This document shows, piece by piece, positions 33,489 through 42,900 of a DNA stretch of 64,000 nt (its first letter is position 1; each line of letters starts with the position of its first letter). The notes beneath the pieces were generated by a model. The model searched no databases, was not told where the DNA came from, and saw only the letters and a program-made list of their open reading frames with translations. Origin of the DNA: Streptomyces flaveus (GTDB lineage Bacteria > Actinomycetota > Actinomycetes > Streptomycetales > Streptomycetaceae). Where the stretch lies: contig NZ_BMPQ01000004.1 of NCBI RefSeq assembly GCF_014647675.1, forward strand, positions 1 to 64,000, given 5' to 3'. Both the position numbers and the translations under genes were made by a program.

Positions 33489-33517
33489 TCGCTTTGAGAA
33501 CGTGATCGCTCTGAGAA
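33484..33517 (+). repeat. 17-bp tandem duplication at a stop codon
   Basis: CGTGATCGCTTTGAGAA is followed directly by CGTGATCGCTCTGAGAA, with one mismatch. The first unit contains the TGA of the SpoIIE gene, so the duplication left the protein unchanged. Confidence 0.7.
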
Positions 33518-33596
33518 CCGGGTCGTCCAGCAGGCCAAGGCCACCATCGAGCTGATCGACCGCGCGGTCTGCGGACGAGACGGTCAACAGCCCACG

Positions 33597-33866
33597 TCAC
33601 AGGTGTGGGCGGGCCGGGGCGTGCGTGGCCTCCTCGATCTCGTGGGCGGCCTTGCGTAGCAGCCGTCGGGCCAGGTCGTTGAGCGCCCTGGCCGCGGCGA
33701 GCTCCTCACCGACCCGGTCCTGTTCCGGATCGCTGGGATTGCGCCGGGCATGACCGCGGGTCGTCAGCCGCGTGGCGTCGGGCAACCGCAGGGTGGCGGT
33801 CGCCTCGCTCTCGATGTCGGACTGCTCGATGTCCAGGTCGATATGCCAGTTGAGGCGTGCCTGCAT
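33597..33866 (-). CDS. DUF1876 family small protein
   Basis: An 89-residue protein. The ATG at 33866 has a GGTGAG-type site upstream and gives the usual start MQARLNWHIDLDIEQSD. Pattern: a first strand with aromatic/acidic residues, TATLRLPDATRLTTRGHARR, then an amphipathic helix EELAAARALNDLARRLLRKA. It matches DUF1876, a small actinobacterial family, often near stress genes, with a dsRBD-like alpha/beta fold. Function not established. It follows the ArsB/NhaD permease gene on the same strand. Confidence 0.78.
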   Translation of the reverse strand: MQARLNWHIDLDIEQSDIESEATATLRLPDATRLTTRGHARRNPSDPEQDRVGEELAAARALNDLARRLLRKAAHEIEEATHAPARPHL

Positions 33867-33965
33867 GGTGCTCACCCCTTCGCACCCGCCGAGGTTCCGT
33901 GCAGTCGCGACGAGTGCCCGGATCCCGGGGCCGTATGCGTCGGAGCTTGCCGGCATCGGCGTAGG

Positions 33966-35264
33966 TCACGCGAGGGCGAAGTACCGCAGCCATACATAGG
34001 CGAGGGCGAATGCCACGGTGACCGCGGTGACGATCAGGCCGTACTTGGTGAACTGCCAGAAGGAGATGGGCTGGCGGTTGCGTTCGGCGATGCCGAGGAC
34101 GACGACGTTGGCGGAGGCGCCGATCGCGGTGGCGTTGCCGCCCAGGTCGGCGCCCAGGGCCAGGGACCACCACATGACGTGATCGCTGCCGCCGCCCATG
34201 TTCTCGACCAGGTCACCGGTGATGGGCGCCATCGTGGCGACGTACGGAATGTTGTCGACGACGCCCGACAGGACCGCGGAGGCGCCCAGCATCGTCAGGG
34301 ATCCGCCCAGTTCGTTGTCACCGATCGCGTCGGCCAGAGTCGTGGAGACCTCGCCGATGACGCCGGTGTCGATCAGTCCGCCGATCATGATGAAGAGACC
34401 GGCGAAGAAGGCGAGCGTGGGCCATTCGACCTCGGCCAGGACCTCGTTGGTCTCCACCGAAGAGATGGCGATGAGGAGCCCCGCGCCGAGCAGGGCCACG
34501 ATGCTGGGCTCGTAGTGCAGCACCGGGTGGAGGACGAACCCGGCGACGACCAGGGCGAGCACGACCAGCCCCTGGATCAGCAGCCGTGGATGGCGGATCG
34601 CCTCGCGCTCCTCCAGCGCCATGATCTCGGCGGCCCGGTCCTCGTCGTACACGAAGGTCTTGCGGAACATCACCCGGCACAGCAGCACGAGTACGACGAT
34701 CAGGAACGCGGACAGCGGGGCGAGGTGGATCAGGAAGTCGTTGAAGGTCAGGCCGGCGCGGCTGGCGATGATGATGTTCGGGGGATCGCCGACGAGGGTG
34801 GCCGTGCCGCCGATGTTGGAGGCCAGCACCTCGGCGATCAGAAACGGCGCGGCGGGCAGGCCGAGGCGCTCGCAGACCAGCAGGGTGACGGGGGCGATCA
34901 GCAGGACCGTGGTGACATTGTCGAGGAGTGCCGAGGCGACCGCCGTGATGACGACGAGCATCGCCATCACCCGGAACGGCTTGGCGCGTGCCTTCTTCAC
35001 GGACCAGATCGCCAGGTACTCGAACATGCCGGTCTTCTTCAGCACACCGACGATCATCATCATGCCCATGAGCAGGAAGATGACGTTCCAGTCGATTCCG
35101 GAGTGCTCGGAGTAGAACGCCGAGACGTCGTCGGTCGCCCCGATCGCGAGCATCAGGCCGGCACCGCCGAGGGCCACGGCGACGCGGTGGATCTTCTCGC
35201 TGATGATCAGGGCGTACGCGCCGACGAACACGACGATCGCGGCCCAGCTGTGCCAGTCGTTCAC
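33966..35264 (-). CDS. ArsB/NhaD family ion permease
   Basis: A 432-residue polytopic membrane protein with about 11-12 hydrophobic segments. The GTG at 35264 was chosen because MNDWHSWAAIVVFVGAYALI enters the first helix directly, though its Shine-Dalgarno is weak. The ion-transporter signature is visible: IDWNVIFLLMGMMMIVGVLK, TAVASALLDNVTTVLLIAPV, NIGGTATLVGDPPNIIIASR, and in the second half LSGVVDNIPYVATMAP and LGADLGGNATAIGASANVV. Relatives move arsenite, sodium/proton or dicarboxylate ions, and the substrate cannot be told by sequence. It sits in a minus-strand group with CBS, TrkA and TrkH genes, which suggests ion homeostasis. Confidence 0.87.
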   Translation of the reverse strand: MNDWHSWAAIVVFVGAYALIISEKIHRVAVALGGAGLMLAIGATDDVSAFYSEHSGIDWNVIFLLMGMMMIVGVLKKTGMFEYLAIWSVKKARAKPFRVMAMLVVITAVASALLDNVTTVLLIAPVTLLVCERLGLPAAPFLIAEVLASNIGGTATLVGDPPNIIIASRAGLTFNDFLIHLAPLSAFLIVVLVLLCRVMFRKTFVYDEDRAAEIMALEEREAIRHPRLLIQGLVVLALVVAGFVLHPVLHYEPSIVALLGAGLLIAISSVETNEVLAEVEWPTLAFFAGLFIMIGGLIDTGVIGEVSTTLADAIGDNELGGSLTMLGASAVLSGVVDNIPYVATMAPITGDLVENMGGGSDHVMWWSLALGADLGGNATAIGASANVVVLGIAERNRQPISFWQFTKYGLIVTAVTVAFALAYVWLRYFALA

Positions 35265-35440
35265 GATTCACACCGATCGGAAGAGAGGAAGAGAGAGTGA
35301 TCCTCTGCTCGCCGACCAGACTTCCCGGCACACCGGGAGAAACCCTACCCGTCCTTGACGCGTCTTCGGCAGATGGCCTCTGCGCAGGGGAGTAGCCGGA
35401 ATCCTGCCGGGTTCCGGCAGTACGGAGCGGGACGCCGCCC

Positions 35441-35902
35441 TTACGACACGGCGCCGAGCAGCCGGTCCAGCAGATGCGAGGCAGTGATCACTCCGAGCAG
35501 ATGCAGACCGGCCTTGTCCTTCTCCACCACCGCCACCAGCGGGCTGCGCACCTGCGCCATCAGCGCCGCGACCTCGAGGGCGGTGTCGTCCGGCGTGGCG
35601 ACCGGCGGCGCGGGCACGGACTTCGACAGACAGTCCCGTACGGTCCGGCCCTTCAGCGCCTGGCACAGCCGGTCGGCGTGGCGCTCGTCGACCACGGCGG
35701 CCAGCGTCGGGTCCTCTATGACATACGCCGGCACCAGGATCTTGATCATCTGGGAGGCCGGCAGGATCGCCTTCGGCGCGCCCGACTCGTCGACCACCAG
35801 GAGCGCGGGCAGCCGGTGCCTGGCCATCAGCCGTGCCGCCTCCAAGGCGTCGGTGTCGAGACCGACCGTCTCGTACTCCACCGCCAGATCACGTGCCCGC
35901 AC
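35441..35902 (-). CDS. CBS-pair domain protein
   Basis: A 153-residue protein made almost wholly of two CBS domains (LEAARLMARHRLPALLVVDE with GAPKAILPASQMIKIL, and ALEVAALMAQVRSPLVAVVE with GLHLLGVITASHLLDRLL). The GTG at 35902 has AGGAG six bases upstream. CBS pairs bind adenosine nucleotides and tune transporters or enzymes. Its place between the permease gene and the small membrane-protein gene on the same strand suggests it regulates one of these ion transporters. Confidence 0.83.
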   Translation of the reverse strand: MRARDLAVEYETVGLDTDALEAARLMARHRLPALLVVDESGAPKAILPASQMIKILVPAYVIEDPTLAAVVDERHADRLCQALKGRTVRDCLSKSVPAPPVATPDDTALEVAALMAQVRSPLVAVVEKDKAGLHLLGVITASHLLDRLLGAVS

Positions 35903-35938
35903 GATCGGCTCCTGTCTCCTGCTCCGTCGCCGCCCTGT

Positions 35939-36352
35939 TCATTGTCGCTCCCGCTCCGGGGTGACGCGGTGGTGGGCGCCGCGGGCGTGCATGATCCGGG
36001 CGACGACCGTGCCGAGGAACGCGGCAGCCAGGAGCAGGACGAGCCGGGCGGCGTCGAGGTGGCCGTCCCAGGTGAGTTCACCGCGGGGTGCGATGGCGAA
36101 GTTGTTGAGGAACAGCCAGCACACGAGAGCGATACCGGGCGCCGCGCGGAAACGGGCGGGCAACCCGAGCAGCACCGCCAGCCCGCACAACGCACCCAGC
36201 GCCAAGGACGGGCTGGACAGTCCGCCTACGGCACCGAGCACGGCCACCAGGAGACAGGACCCCGCGAAGGCCGCCATCCAGACGAAGCCGGTCGCCACCG
36301 GCTCGGGCACGGGCCTGACGACGGGAGTCCGCAGCGGGTACCACTCCACCAT
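35939..36352 (-). CDS. Small multi-pass membrane protein, KdpD/DUF4118-like
   Basis: A 137-residue membrane protein. The ATG at 36352 has GAGGAG seven bases upstream. Four hydrophobic segments are seen (GFVWMAAFAGSCLLVAVLGA, LALGALCGLAVLLGLPARF, GIALVCWLFLNNFAIAPRG, LVLLLAAAFLGTVVARIM). The third, with FLNNFAIAPRGEL, resembles the F-N-F-F-x-x-P-P-R-G turn of the four-helix DUF4118 domain of KdpD kinases, but no kinase domain follows. It ends 36 bp upstream of the CBS gene, so the two are likely co-transcribed. Confidence 0.65.
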   Translation of the reverse strand: MVEWYPLRTPVVRPVPEPVATGFVWMAAFAGSCLLVAVLGAVGGLSSPSLALGALCGLAVLLGLPARFRAAPGIALVCWLFLNNFAIAPRGELTWDGHLDAARLVLLLAAAFLGTVVARIMHARGAHHRVTPERERQ

Positions 36353-36500
36353 GACCGCTCTCCTCACCCGTCGCTGTCCGTACGCGGTTGCCGTTCTCCC
36401 ATAGATACGCACGGCGAGCCTCGTTCGTCGACCGCCTCGGGCCGGCTTGATGGATCCCGTACGGCTCGTTGACGGATTACGTATGTCACGGAGCTGAGCC

Positions 36501-37223
36501 TCAACTCAGCTCGGCGAAGGACTCCACCGCGTGGGTCTTGCCGGTGACGATGAGGACGTCGCCCTTCTGGACGACGGTGTCGGCGGTCGCGTACGTGAAA
36601 CCCTCGCCAGGCCGCTTGATACCGACGACCGTGACGCCGTACCTGGCGCGGACCCGGCTCTCGCCGAGCGGCATGCCGGTGACGACCTGAGGGGCGACGG
36701 TCTTCACCAGGGCGTAGTCGTCGTCGAACTCGATGAAGTCCAGCATCCGGCCGGTGACCAGGTGCGCGACGCGTTCGCCCATCTCGTGCTCGGGCAGGAC
36801 GACATGGTGCACACCGAGGCGTTCCAGGATCTGGCCGTGCTGGCGGCTGATGGCCTTGGCCCACAGGTTGGGCACCTCCGCCTCCAGCAGATTCGAGCTG
36901 ACCAGGATGCTCGCCTCGACGTCGTTGCCGATGGCGACGACGGCACTGGTGAACTCGTGGACACCGAGCTGATGCAGCGCTTCGGCTTCGGTGCAGTCGG
37001 CGACGGCGGCGTGGGTGAGGCTGTCGCTGTATTTCTGCACCAGCCGGGCGTCGGTGTCGATCCCGAGGACGTCCCAGCCGCGCCGCATCAGCTCGCCGGC
37101 CAGTGAGGAGCCGAAGCGGCCCAGGCCGATGACGGCGACGCGCTGGTCGGCGCCGCCGCGGGCGTGGGTGTCGGCGCGGCGCTTGCGGCGCCGCTCACGC
37201 AGAGAGCGCAGGTAGTCAGCCAA
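36501..37223 (-). CDS. TrkA/KtrA-type potassium uptake regulatory subunit
   Basis: A 240-residue cytoplasmic subunit. It has an RCK N-domain with the NAD-binding motif VAVIGLGRFGSSLAGEL, the acidic end of beta-2 (IDTDARLV) and the later CTEAEALHQLGV. A TrkA-C domain follows (about 155-235, VVTGMPLGESRVRARYGVTV). A TTG at 37223 is used, overlapping the TrkH gene by eight bases (TTGGCTGA), so the subunits are made by coupled translation. It gates the TrkH channel in response to nucleotides. A basic N-terminal extension (RERRRKRRAD) precedes the Rossmann domain. Confidence 0.9.
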   Translation of the reverse strand: MADYLRSLRERRRKRRADTHARGGADQRVAVIGLGRFGSSLAGELMRRGWDVLGIDTDARLVQKYSDSLTHAAVADCTEAEALHQLGVHEFTSAVVAIGNDVEASILVSSNLLEAEVPNLWAKAISRQHGQILERLGVHHVVLPEHEMGERVAHLVTGRMLDFIEFDDDYALVKTVAPQVVTGMPLGESRVRARYGVTVVGIKRPGEGFTYATADTVVQKGDVLIVTGKTHAVESFAELS

Positions 37224-38595
37224 TGACGGGTCGCTCCTCGGGCAGTTCGTAGCGGCGGGTGCGCTCGCGCAGGGCGAGGGCCGAGACGAGGGTGATGGGG
37301 CCGAGGCGGCCGACGAACATCAGGGCGATCAGCAGCAGTTGGCCGGTCGTCGGCAGGTCGGCGGTGATGCCGGTGGACAGGCCCACCGTGGCGAAGGCGG
37401 AGACGACTTCGAACAGCACCGTCTCCAGACGCTCCTCGGTGAGCGTGAGCAGGGCGAGCGTGGACGCGATGACCAGGCCGATGCCCAGCAGCGCCACGGT
37501 CAGCGCCTGGCGCAGCACCTGCGGGGCCAGCCGGCGGCCCAGCACCACGGAGTGACTCTCGCCGCGCACCTCGGCGACGATCGCGGCGAACAGGACGGCG
37601 AAGGTGGTGACCTTGATGCCGCCCGCGGTTCCGGCGCTGCCGCCGCCGATGAACATCAGCACGCAGGTCATCAGCAGCGTCGAGGCGTGCAGGGCGCCGA
37701 TGTCGAGCGAGTTGAACCCGGCGGTGCGCGACACGGCCGAGTGGAAGAAGCCGTTGAGGATTTTGTGCGCCACGCCCTGCGGGCCCAGCGTCGCCGCATT
37801 CGTCCACTCCAGCAGGCACGTCAGCACGGTCCCCGTGACCAGCAGGACAGCCGTCATGATCAGCGTCAGCCTGGTGTGCAGCGTCCAGTTGCGGCGCCCG
37901 GTCGTCCGCCGCCGGTTGCGGTGGCGCAGCAGCTCCAGCATGACGGGGAAGCCGATGCCGCCCAGGATCACGGCGGCGGCGATCGGCAGCGTGACCCAGG
38001 CGTCCTGCGCATAGCGGGTGAGGTTGTCGGCGTGCAGCCCGAACCCGGCGTTGTTGAACGCCGACACGGCATGGAAATAGCCCAGGTACGCCGCCTCGCC
38101 GAAGCCGTTGCCGTATCCGAAGCGGAAACGCAGCGCGAGGACGGCGCTCACCGCGAGCTCGACGATCAGGGTCGTACCGGCGACACCGATCAGCACCCGG
38201 CGTACGTCCCCGATGCCGAGGCTCTTCGTCTCGGCCTGCGCCGTCAGTTGCAGCCGCAGCCGCAGCCGGCCCGAGACCAGCAGCGCCAGCAGCGAGGCCA
38301 TCGTCATGATCCCGAAGCCGCCGACCTGGATCAGCGCGAGGATCACGCCCTCGCCGAAGCCGCTCCAGTACGTTCCCGTGTCGACCACCGCCAGACCGGT
38401 GACGCAGACCGCGGAGGTGGACGTGAACAACGCCGTCACGAAGGCCGTGGCGGAGCCGTCCTCGGCGGCGACCGGCAGCGTCAACAGCACCGCACCGCCC
38501 AGCACCACGACGGCGAACGCCACCACGACCGCACGCGCGGGATGCGCCGCGAGCAGCGACGACCATGACCGCAGCCGCGTCAGCAGTCCCGCCAC
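37216..38595 (-). CDS. TrkH/KtrB-type potassium transporter membrane subunit
   Basis: A 459-residue membrane protein with the four M1-P-M2 repeats of the Trk/Ktr family. The GTG at 38595 has AAGGA seven bases upstream. Selectivity-filter-like loops are visible: TSTSAVCVTGLAV, AFNNAGFGLH, SRTAGFNSLD and FATVGLSTGI, each with the conserved glycine. The closing GRLGPITLVSAL is typical. It overlaps the trkA-like gene and together they should form a complete sodium- or ATP-modulated potassium uptake system. Confidence 0.9.
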   Translation of the reverse strand: MAGLLTRLRSWSSLLAAHPARAVVVAFAVVVLGGAVLLTLPVAAEDGSATAFVTALFTSTSAVCVTGLAVVDTGTYWSGFGEGVILALIQVGGFGIMTMASLLALLVSGRLRLRLQLTAQAETKSLGIGDVRRVLIGVAGTTLIVELAVSAVLALRFRFGYGNGFGEAAYLGYFHAVSAFNNAGFGLHADNLTRYAQDAWVTLPIAAAVILGGIGFPVMLELLRHRNRRRTTGRRNWTLHTRLTLIMTAVLLVTGTVLTCLLEWTNAATLGPQGVAHKILNGFFHSAVSRTAGFNSLDIGALHASTLLMTCVLMFIGGGSAGTAGGIKVTTFAVLFAAIVAEVRGESHSVVLGRRLAPQVLRQALTVALLGIGLVIASTLALLTLTEERLETVLFEVVSAFATVGLSTGITADLPTTGQLLLIALMFVGRLGPITLVSALALRERTRRYELPEERPVIG

Positions 38596-38832
38596 CGCCC
38601 GTTCCTTCCCCGTATCCCGAAAGCTGTCGCCGTGTATCCCTGGCGTCAAGCGCTCGTCAAAGGCTCGTCAAGATCCCGCCGCACACGTTACTTCGTCCGC
38701 TGCGCGCAATAGTCCACACAGCCGCCGTCATCGTCCACAACGGTCGCTCTAGCATCGTGCAAAGCCAGTCGCGCGGCTCACTCACACGTACGCGTACATC
38801 AGCTCTCCAAACCCCCACGGATGGAGAAACCC

Positions 38833-39804
38833 ATGCGCAGGACGAGCGCAAGGTTCACCTTGATGAGCGTCGCCGCCGGTACGGCCGTTGTACTGGCCGT
38901 CACCGCGGCGACCACCGCGAACGGAGCCCCGACCGAGTCGGAAGGCGACAAAGCGGTAGCGGCAGCGGGCCCCATCGGCTTCGGCGCCGGTACGACGGGA
39001 GGGGCGGGCGGCAGCACGGTCACCGTGTCCAACGCCTCCGCCTTCACCGAGGCCGTTCAGGGCAGCGGCGCCGCGATCGTGAAGGTCGACGGCACCATCT
39101 CGCTGAGCGGTATGACGAAGGTCGCCGGCAACAAGACCATCGTCGGCGTCGGCACCAACGGCAAGATCACCGGTGGCGGTCTGAACGTCAGCAAGGTCAA
39201 CAACGTGATCATCCAGAACCTGGCCTTCTCGGGCTCCGGCGACGACGCGATCAACGTCGAGTACGCCGAGAAGGTCTGGATCGACCACAACGACATCTCC
39301 GGCGCCGGCGACGGCGGAGTCGACATCAAGCGGGCCTCGAACAACATCACCGTTTCGTGGAACCGCAGTCACGACCAGGACAAGAACATGCTGCTGGGCC
39401 ACTCCGACGACAACGGCAGTGAGGACAGCGGCAAGCTGAAGGTGACGTACGACCACAACTGGTTCGACGGCACCGGCCAGCGCAACCCCCGCGTCCGCTT
39501 CGGCAACCCGGTGCACGTGCTGAACAACTACTTCAGCGACATTGGGTCCTATGGCGTGGCATCCACCGAAGGTGCGGGTGTGCTCGTCGAGGGGAACTAC
39601 TTCGAGAACACCGAGGACCCCTTCCACCTCGGCGAGGGCGACTCCGGACCCGGCACGCTCGTGGCCAAGGACAACCACTTCGTCGGCTCCGGCGAGGGCC
39701 AGGCCGGCGGCAGCGTGGCGAGCATCCCGTACGACTACACCGCCGACGCCGCCTCCGGCGTGAAGGCCGCGGTGATGGCGGGCGCCGGAGTGGGCAAGAT
39801 CTGA
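38833..39804 (+). CDS. Secreted pectate lyase (PL1 family)
   Basis: A 323-residue secreted lyase. The ATG at 38833 (GGAG six bases upstream) starts a signal peptide MRRTSARFTLMSVAAGTAVV cleaved near TANGAPTES. The parallel beta-helix pattern follows, with the PL1 signatures VWIDHNDIS, KLKVTYDHNWFDGT and RNPRVRFG, which carries the catalytic arginine, plus calcium-binding aspartates in between. Pectate lyases cut polygalacturonate by beta-elimination, producing unsaturated oligogalacturonides outside the cell. The strong hairpin after it and the large sensor/AraC gene next to it suggest a pectin-responsive pair. Confidence 0.92.
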   Translation: MRRTSARFTLMSVAAGTAVVLAVTAATTANGAPTESEGDKAVAAAGPIGFGAGTTGGAGGSTVTVSNASAFTEAVQGSGAAIVKVDGTISLSGMTKVAGNKTIVGVGTNGKITGGGLNVSKVNNVIIQNLAFSGSGDDAINVEYAEKVWIDHNDISGAGDGGVDIKRASNNITVSWNRSHDQDKNMLLGHSDDNGSEDSGKLKVTYDHNWFDGTGQRNPRVRFGNPVHVLNNYFSDIGSYGVASTEGAGVLVEGNYFENTEDPFHLGEGDSGPGTLVAKDNHFVGSGEGQAGGSVASIPYDYTADAASGVKAAVMAGAGVGKI

Positions 39805-39816
39805 CGCACCATCTGA

Positions 39817-39832
39817 TCCGGTACGTACCGGA
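39817..39832. promoter_or_regulatory. 16-bp perfect palindrome downstream of pectate lyase
   Basis: TCCGGTACGTACCGGA has no loop bases and lies 12 bp after the lyase stop codon. It could be an operator for the next gene or part of the 3' end; a loopless palindrome is a poor hairpin. Confidence 0.45.
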
Positions 39833-39867
39833 ATCCCACCGTGCGGCACCTGACAGCCGCACGGAGG

Positions 39868-39913
39868 CCGGGGCAGGACCTGCGGACGAGCCGTGCCGCA
39901 GGTCTTGCCCCGG
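39868..39913. terminator. Long hairpin terminator after pectate lyase
   Basis: An 18-bp stem with one G-T wobble position (CCGGGGCAGGACCTGCGG against its complement) and a 10-base loop. It lies 64 bp after the lyase stop codon and should separate the lyase transcript from the regulator gene. Confidence 0.85.
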
Positions 39914-39925
39914 TAAGCGCTTTCC
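39912..39925. promoter_or_regulatory. LacI-family-like operator upstream of sensor/AraC gene
   Basis: GGTAAGCGCTTTCC is symmetric at 12 of 14 positions around AAGCGCTT, the centre typical of LacI/GalR operators. It lies 72 bp before the regulator start, adjoining the terminator hairpin. Confidence 0.5.
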
Positions 39926-39996
39926 CCTACGTTCCTCCACCCGACGGGACATCACCGGGCAGGCACCCGGGAGCACCCCTGACGAGTGAGGCACAC

Positions 39997-42900
39997 ATGG
40001 CGGAACAGGGACCCGCCTCAGGCGCGGGGCTGCGGGAGGCAGCGGAACGGCTCACGATCGGGCTGGTCACGGCGAACATCCATCTCGGAGTCGGAGCCAC
40101 GTTGTGGTCCGGGGCGCTGAGGGCCGCGGAACGCGACGACGTGAACCTCGTGTGCTTCCCGGGAGGACCACTGCGCCCGGGCGGCGAGGCGTCGCGGAGC
40201 GCACTGTACGAACTGGTCGACCGGGCACGGCTCGACGGCGTCGTCTGCTGGAGCTCCACCCTCGGCCTGCCGGCGTCCGGCGACCACGCCGAACGGCTGC
40301 TGCGCTCGCTGAGACAGTTGCCGGTCGTCAGCCTCAACCACGCCCTGGAGGGCGTCGACGACCACGAAACCCTGACACTGGACTCGTACGCGGGTATGCG
40401 GGAACTCGTCGGTCATCTGGTCGCACGGCACGGCGTACGGCGCCCCGCGTGCATCCGCGGGCCGCTCACCAACCCGGTCTCCTTCGGCCGCTACCGCGCC
40501 TACACCCAGGCCCTGGCCCAGTATCGTCTGCCCGCGGAACGCCAACTCGTCTGCGCCGCGGGCGACTTCGCGGCGGGCGCCGGCGCCTCGGCGATGCGGG
40601 TGCTGCTGGACGCGCGCGGGCTGCGGCCCGGCGTGGACTTCGACGCCGTGGTCGCCTGCAGCGACGTACTGGCGGCGGACGCGCTGCGGCTGCTCGCCGA
40701 GCGGGGCATCCGGGTACCCGAGGACGTCGCCGTGGTCGGCTTCAACGATTCCCCCGAAGCCCGGCTGTCCGAGCCGCCGTTGACCTCGGTCTCGCTGCCC
40801 TTCGCGGAGCTGGGCGGGCTGGCCGTGGACACGCTGGTGGCCCGGCTGCGGGGCGATCGCGCGCCGGACCGTACGGCGGTCGCGGGTGCCGTGGTCGTAC
40901 GCCGTTCCTGTGGATGCCCTTCGCCGCTGGTGGCGCAGGCGTCGGTGGGCGGCGGGGCGCCCGTGGACGGGCGGCTCTCGGACGGGTCGGGCTCGGAAGG
41001 ACCGGGCTCGTACGACGAGGTGTTCGCGGTGCTTCCTTGCGCCGGGCGGGAGTTGGCGGCGGCGTTCCGGGCGGATGCCGATCCCACGCCGGCGGATGCC
41101 GGTCCCGCGGCTGACGCCGATGGCCCCGGTGTGCATGGCCCAGGCGTCCAGGGCTTTCTGCCCATGCTGGAGCGCCTGTTGGGCCAGCAGGTGCGCAGGC
41201 CGGACACGGTGGCGGCCTGGGAGCGGGCGTTGCTGGAGATACGGGACGACGCGGTGAGGTGTCTGCCAGAGCCCGCGCGTGTCCGTGGGGAGCGGCTCCT
41301 CGCGCAGGCGCGGCTGCTGGCGGCCGATGCTTCCCGGCGGCTGCTGGAGTACGAGCGGTGGCTGGATGCTCAGGAGGCAGGCCGACTGCGGGAGTTCGGC
41401 ACGGCGCTGGCCACGGTGGTCGATCTCGACGGGCTCGGCGAGGTGTTGGAGCGGCACGCGGTGGCGGGCGGGCTGCCGGGGTGCCGGGTGGTGCTCTACG
41501 AGGATGCGTGGGACCGGCTCTCCGGCCCAGGCCCCGGCCGCGGACTGGCGCGGGTCCTGCCGGTCCCGTCCGCATCGGGCGACCGTGACGGGGCGCGCCC
41601 CGAGCCGGATCCGTACCCCGCGCACCTGCTGCTTCCCGACGAACTGCTGCCCGAGGCCGACCGGTTCACCTTCGTGCTCGAACCCCTCCACGTCGGTGAC
41701 GAGCAACTGGGCTTCGCCGTCTTCGAATCCGGTACGGGGCACGAGGCGGACCGGCGAGGAAGCCTCTACCGGGCGCTGGGTGACCAGATCAGCGCGGCGC
41801 TGAAGGGGATCAGGCTGTTCGCGGAGGTACGCCGGGCCCGTGACGCCGCGGAACGGGCCAGCACGTTCAAGACACGGCTGCTGACCCAGGTCACCCAGGA
41901 GCTGCGCGGACCGCTGGAGGAGATCCGGCGGCATGCGGGCACCGAAGCGGGCGGGGACGAAGCGGGCGGGGGCGAGGCGCTCCAGTTGGTGCATCGCGAT
42001 GCCGACCGGCTGCTGCGGCTGGTCGACGATCTGCTGGAGTGGTCCCGCACCGGGACGGACGAACTCGGCCTGTCCCCACAGCTGATCGACCCGCGTCCCG
42101 TACTGGTGAAGGCGTTCCGTGCCGTCGCCGCCACGGCACCGGGCGGAGCCGACTGGTCACTCGTACTGCCCCGTCGGCTGCCCGCCGTGCTCGCCGACCG
42201 GGAACAGCTGACCAGAGCTGTCTGTCATGTACTGGACGCCGCGGCACGAGCCGACACGCAGGGCGGCGTCGTGCTGACGGCGCGCACCGCGCCGACGTCC
42301 GTCAGGGTCACCGTCACGGCGGTGGCCGATCCGTCCGCGGACCCGCGCTCCGGCGAGGCCGAAGGTGCGGGCCTCGGGTCGACCACGGCACGTCGTCTGG
42401 TGATGCTGCACGGCGGTTCGTACGCGGTCGGCGACAGCCCGCCGCACATCCGGCTGACCGTGGACCTGCCGCTGCCCGCCGCGCCGGGGCCACGGGCGCC
42501 CTCGGCCGGAGCCGGGCGCACCCTGCTGGCCGTCGGTACGGGCAGGCCCGCCGGGGATGTCGCCGCCCTCGCCAGGCAGCACCGGCTACGGCTCCGTCCG
42601 GTCGACCCCGACCCCGACCCCGACGCGGACGCCGACCCGCCCACCGGCGAGCGCACGGTGGCCGCAGTGGTGTGGGACGCCGAAGCCGCCGGGCCCGAGG
42701 AGTGGTGGGTGGCGCAGCGCCTGCACGACGAACCGGCGCTGAGCGGCACCCCGTTCGTGCTGTTCGGGGCGACGGGCGAGGATCTCGCGCAGGCGCTACG
42801 GGGACAGCGGCCCAGCAAGAGTCCGCGGCCGGTCATCGTCGTCGACGGAGCGACACCGTCACGGGAACGTCTCAGACGCTCGGTGGCCACGGCGTTACGC

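Noticed and set aside
30597..33587. 996-codon open frame on the minus strand opposite the SpoIIE gene
   Set aside because: It is the antisense shadow of a GC-rich gene; the plus strand has all phosphatase and HATPase motifs and the minus frame has none.
33489..33596. Short frame reading VVQQAKATIELIDRAV, resembling an ANTAR fragment
   Set aside because: Too short, no start codon, and the resemblance is to a few residues only; it may be chance.
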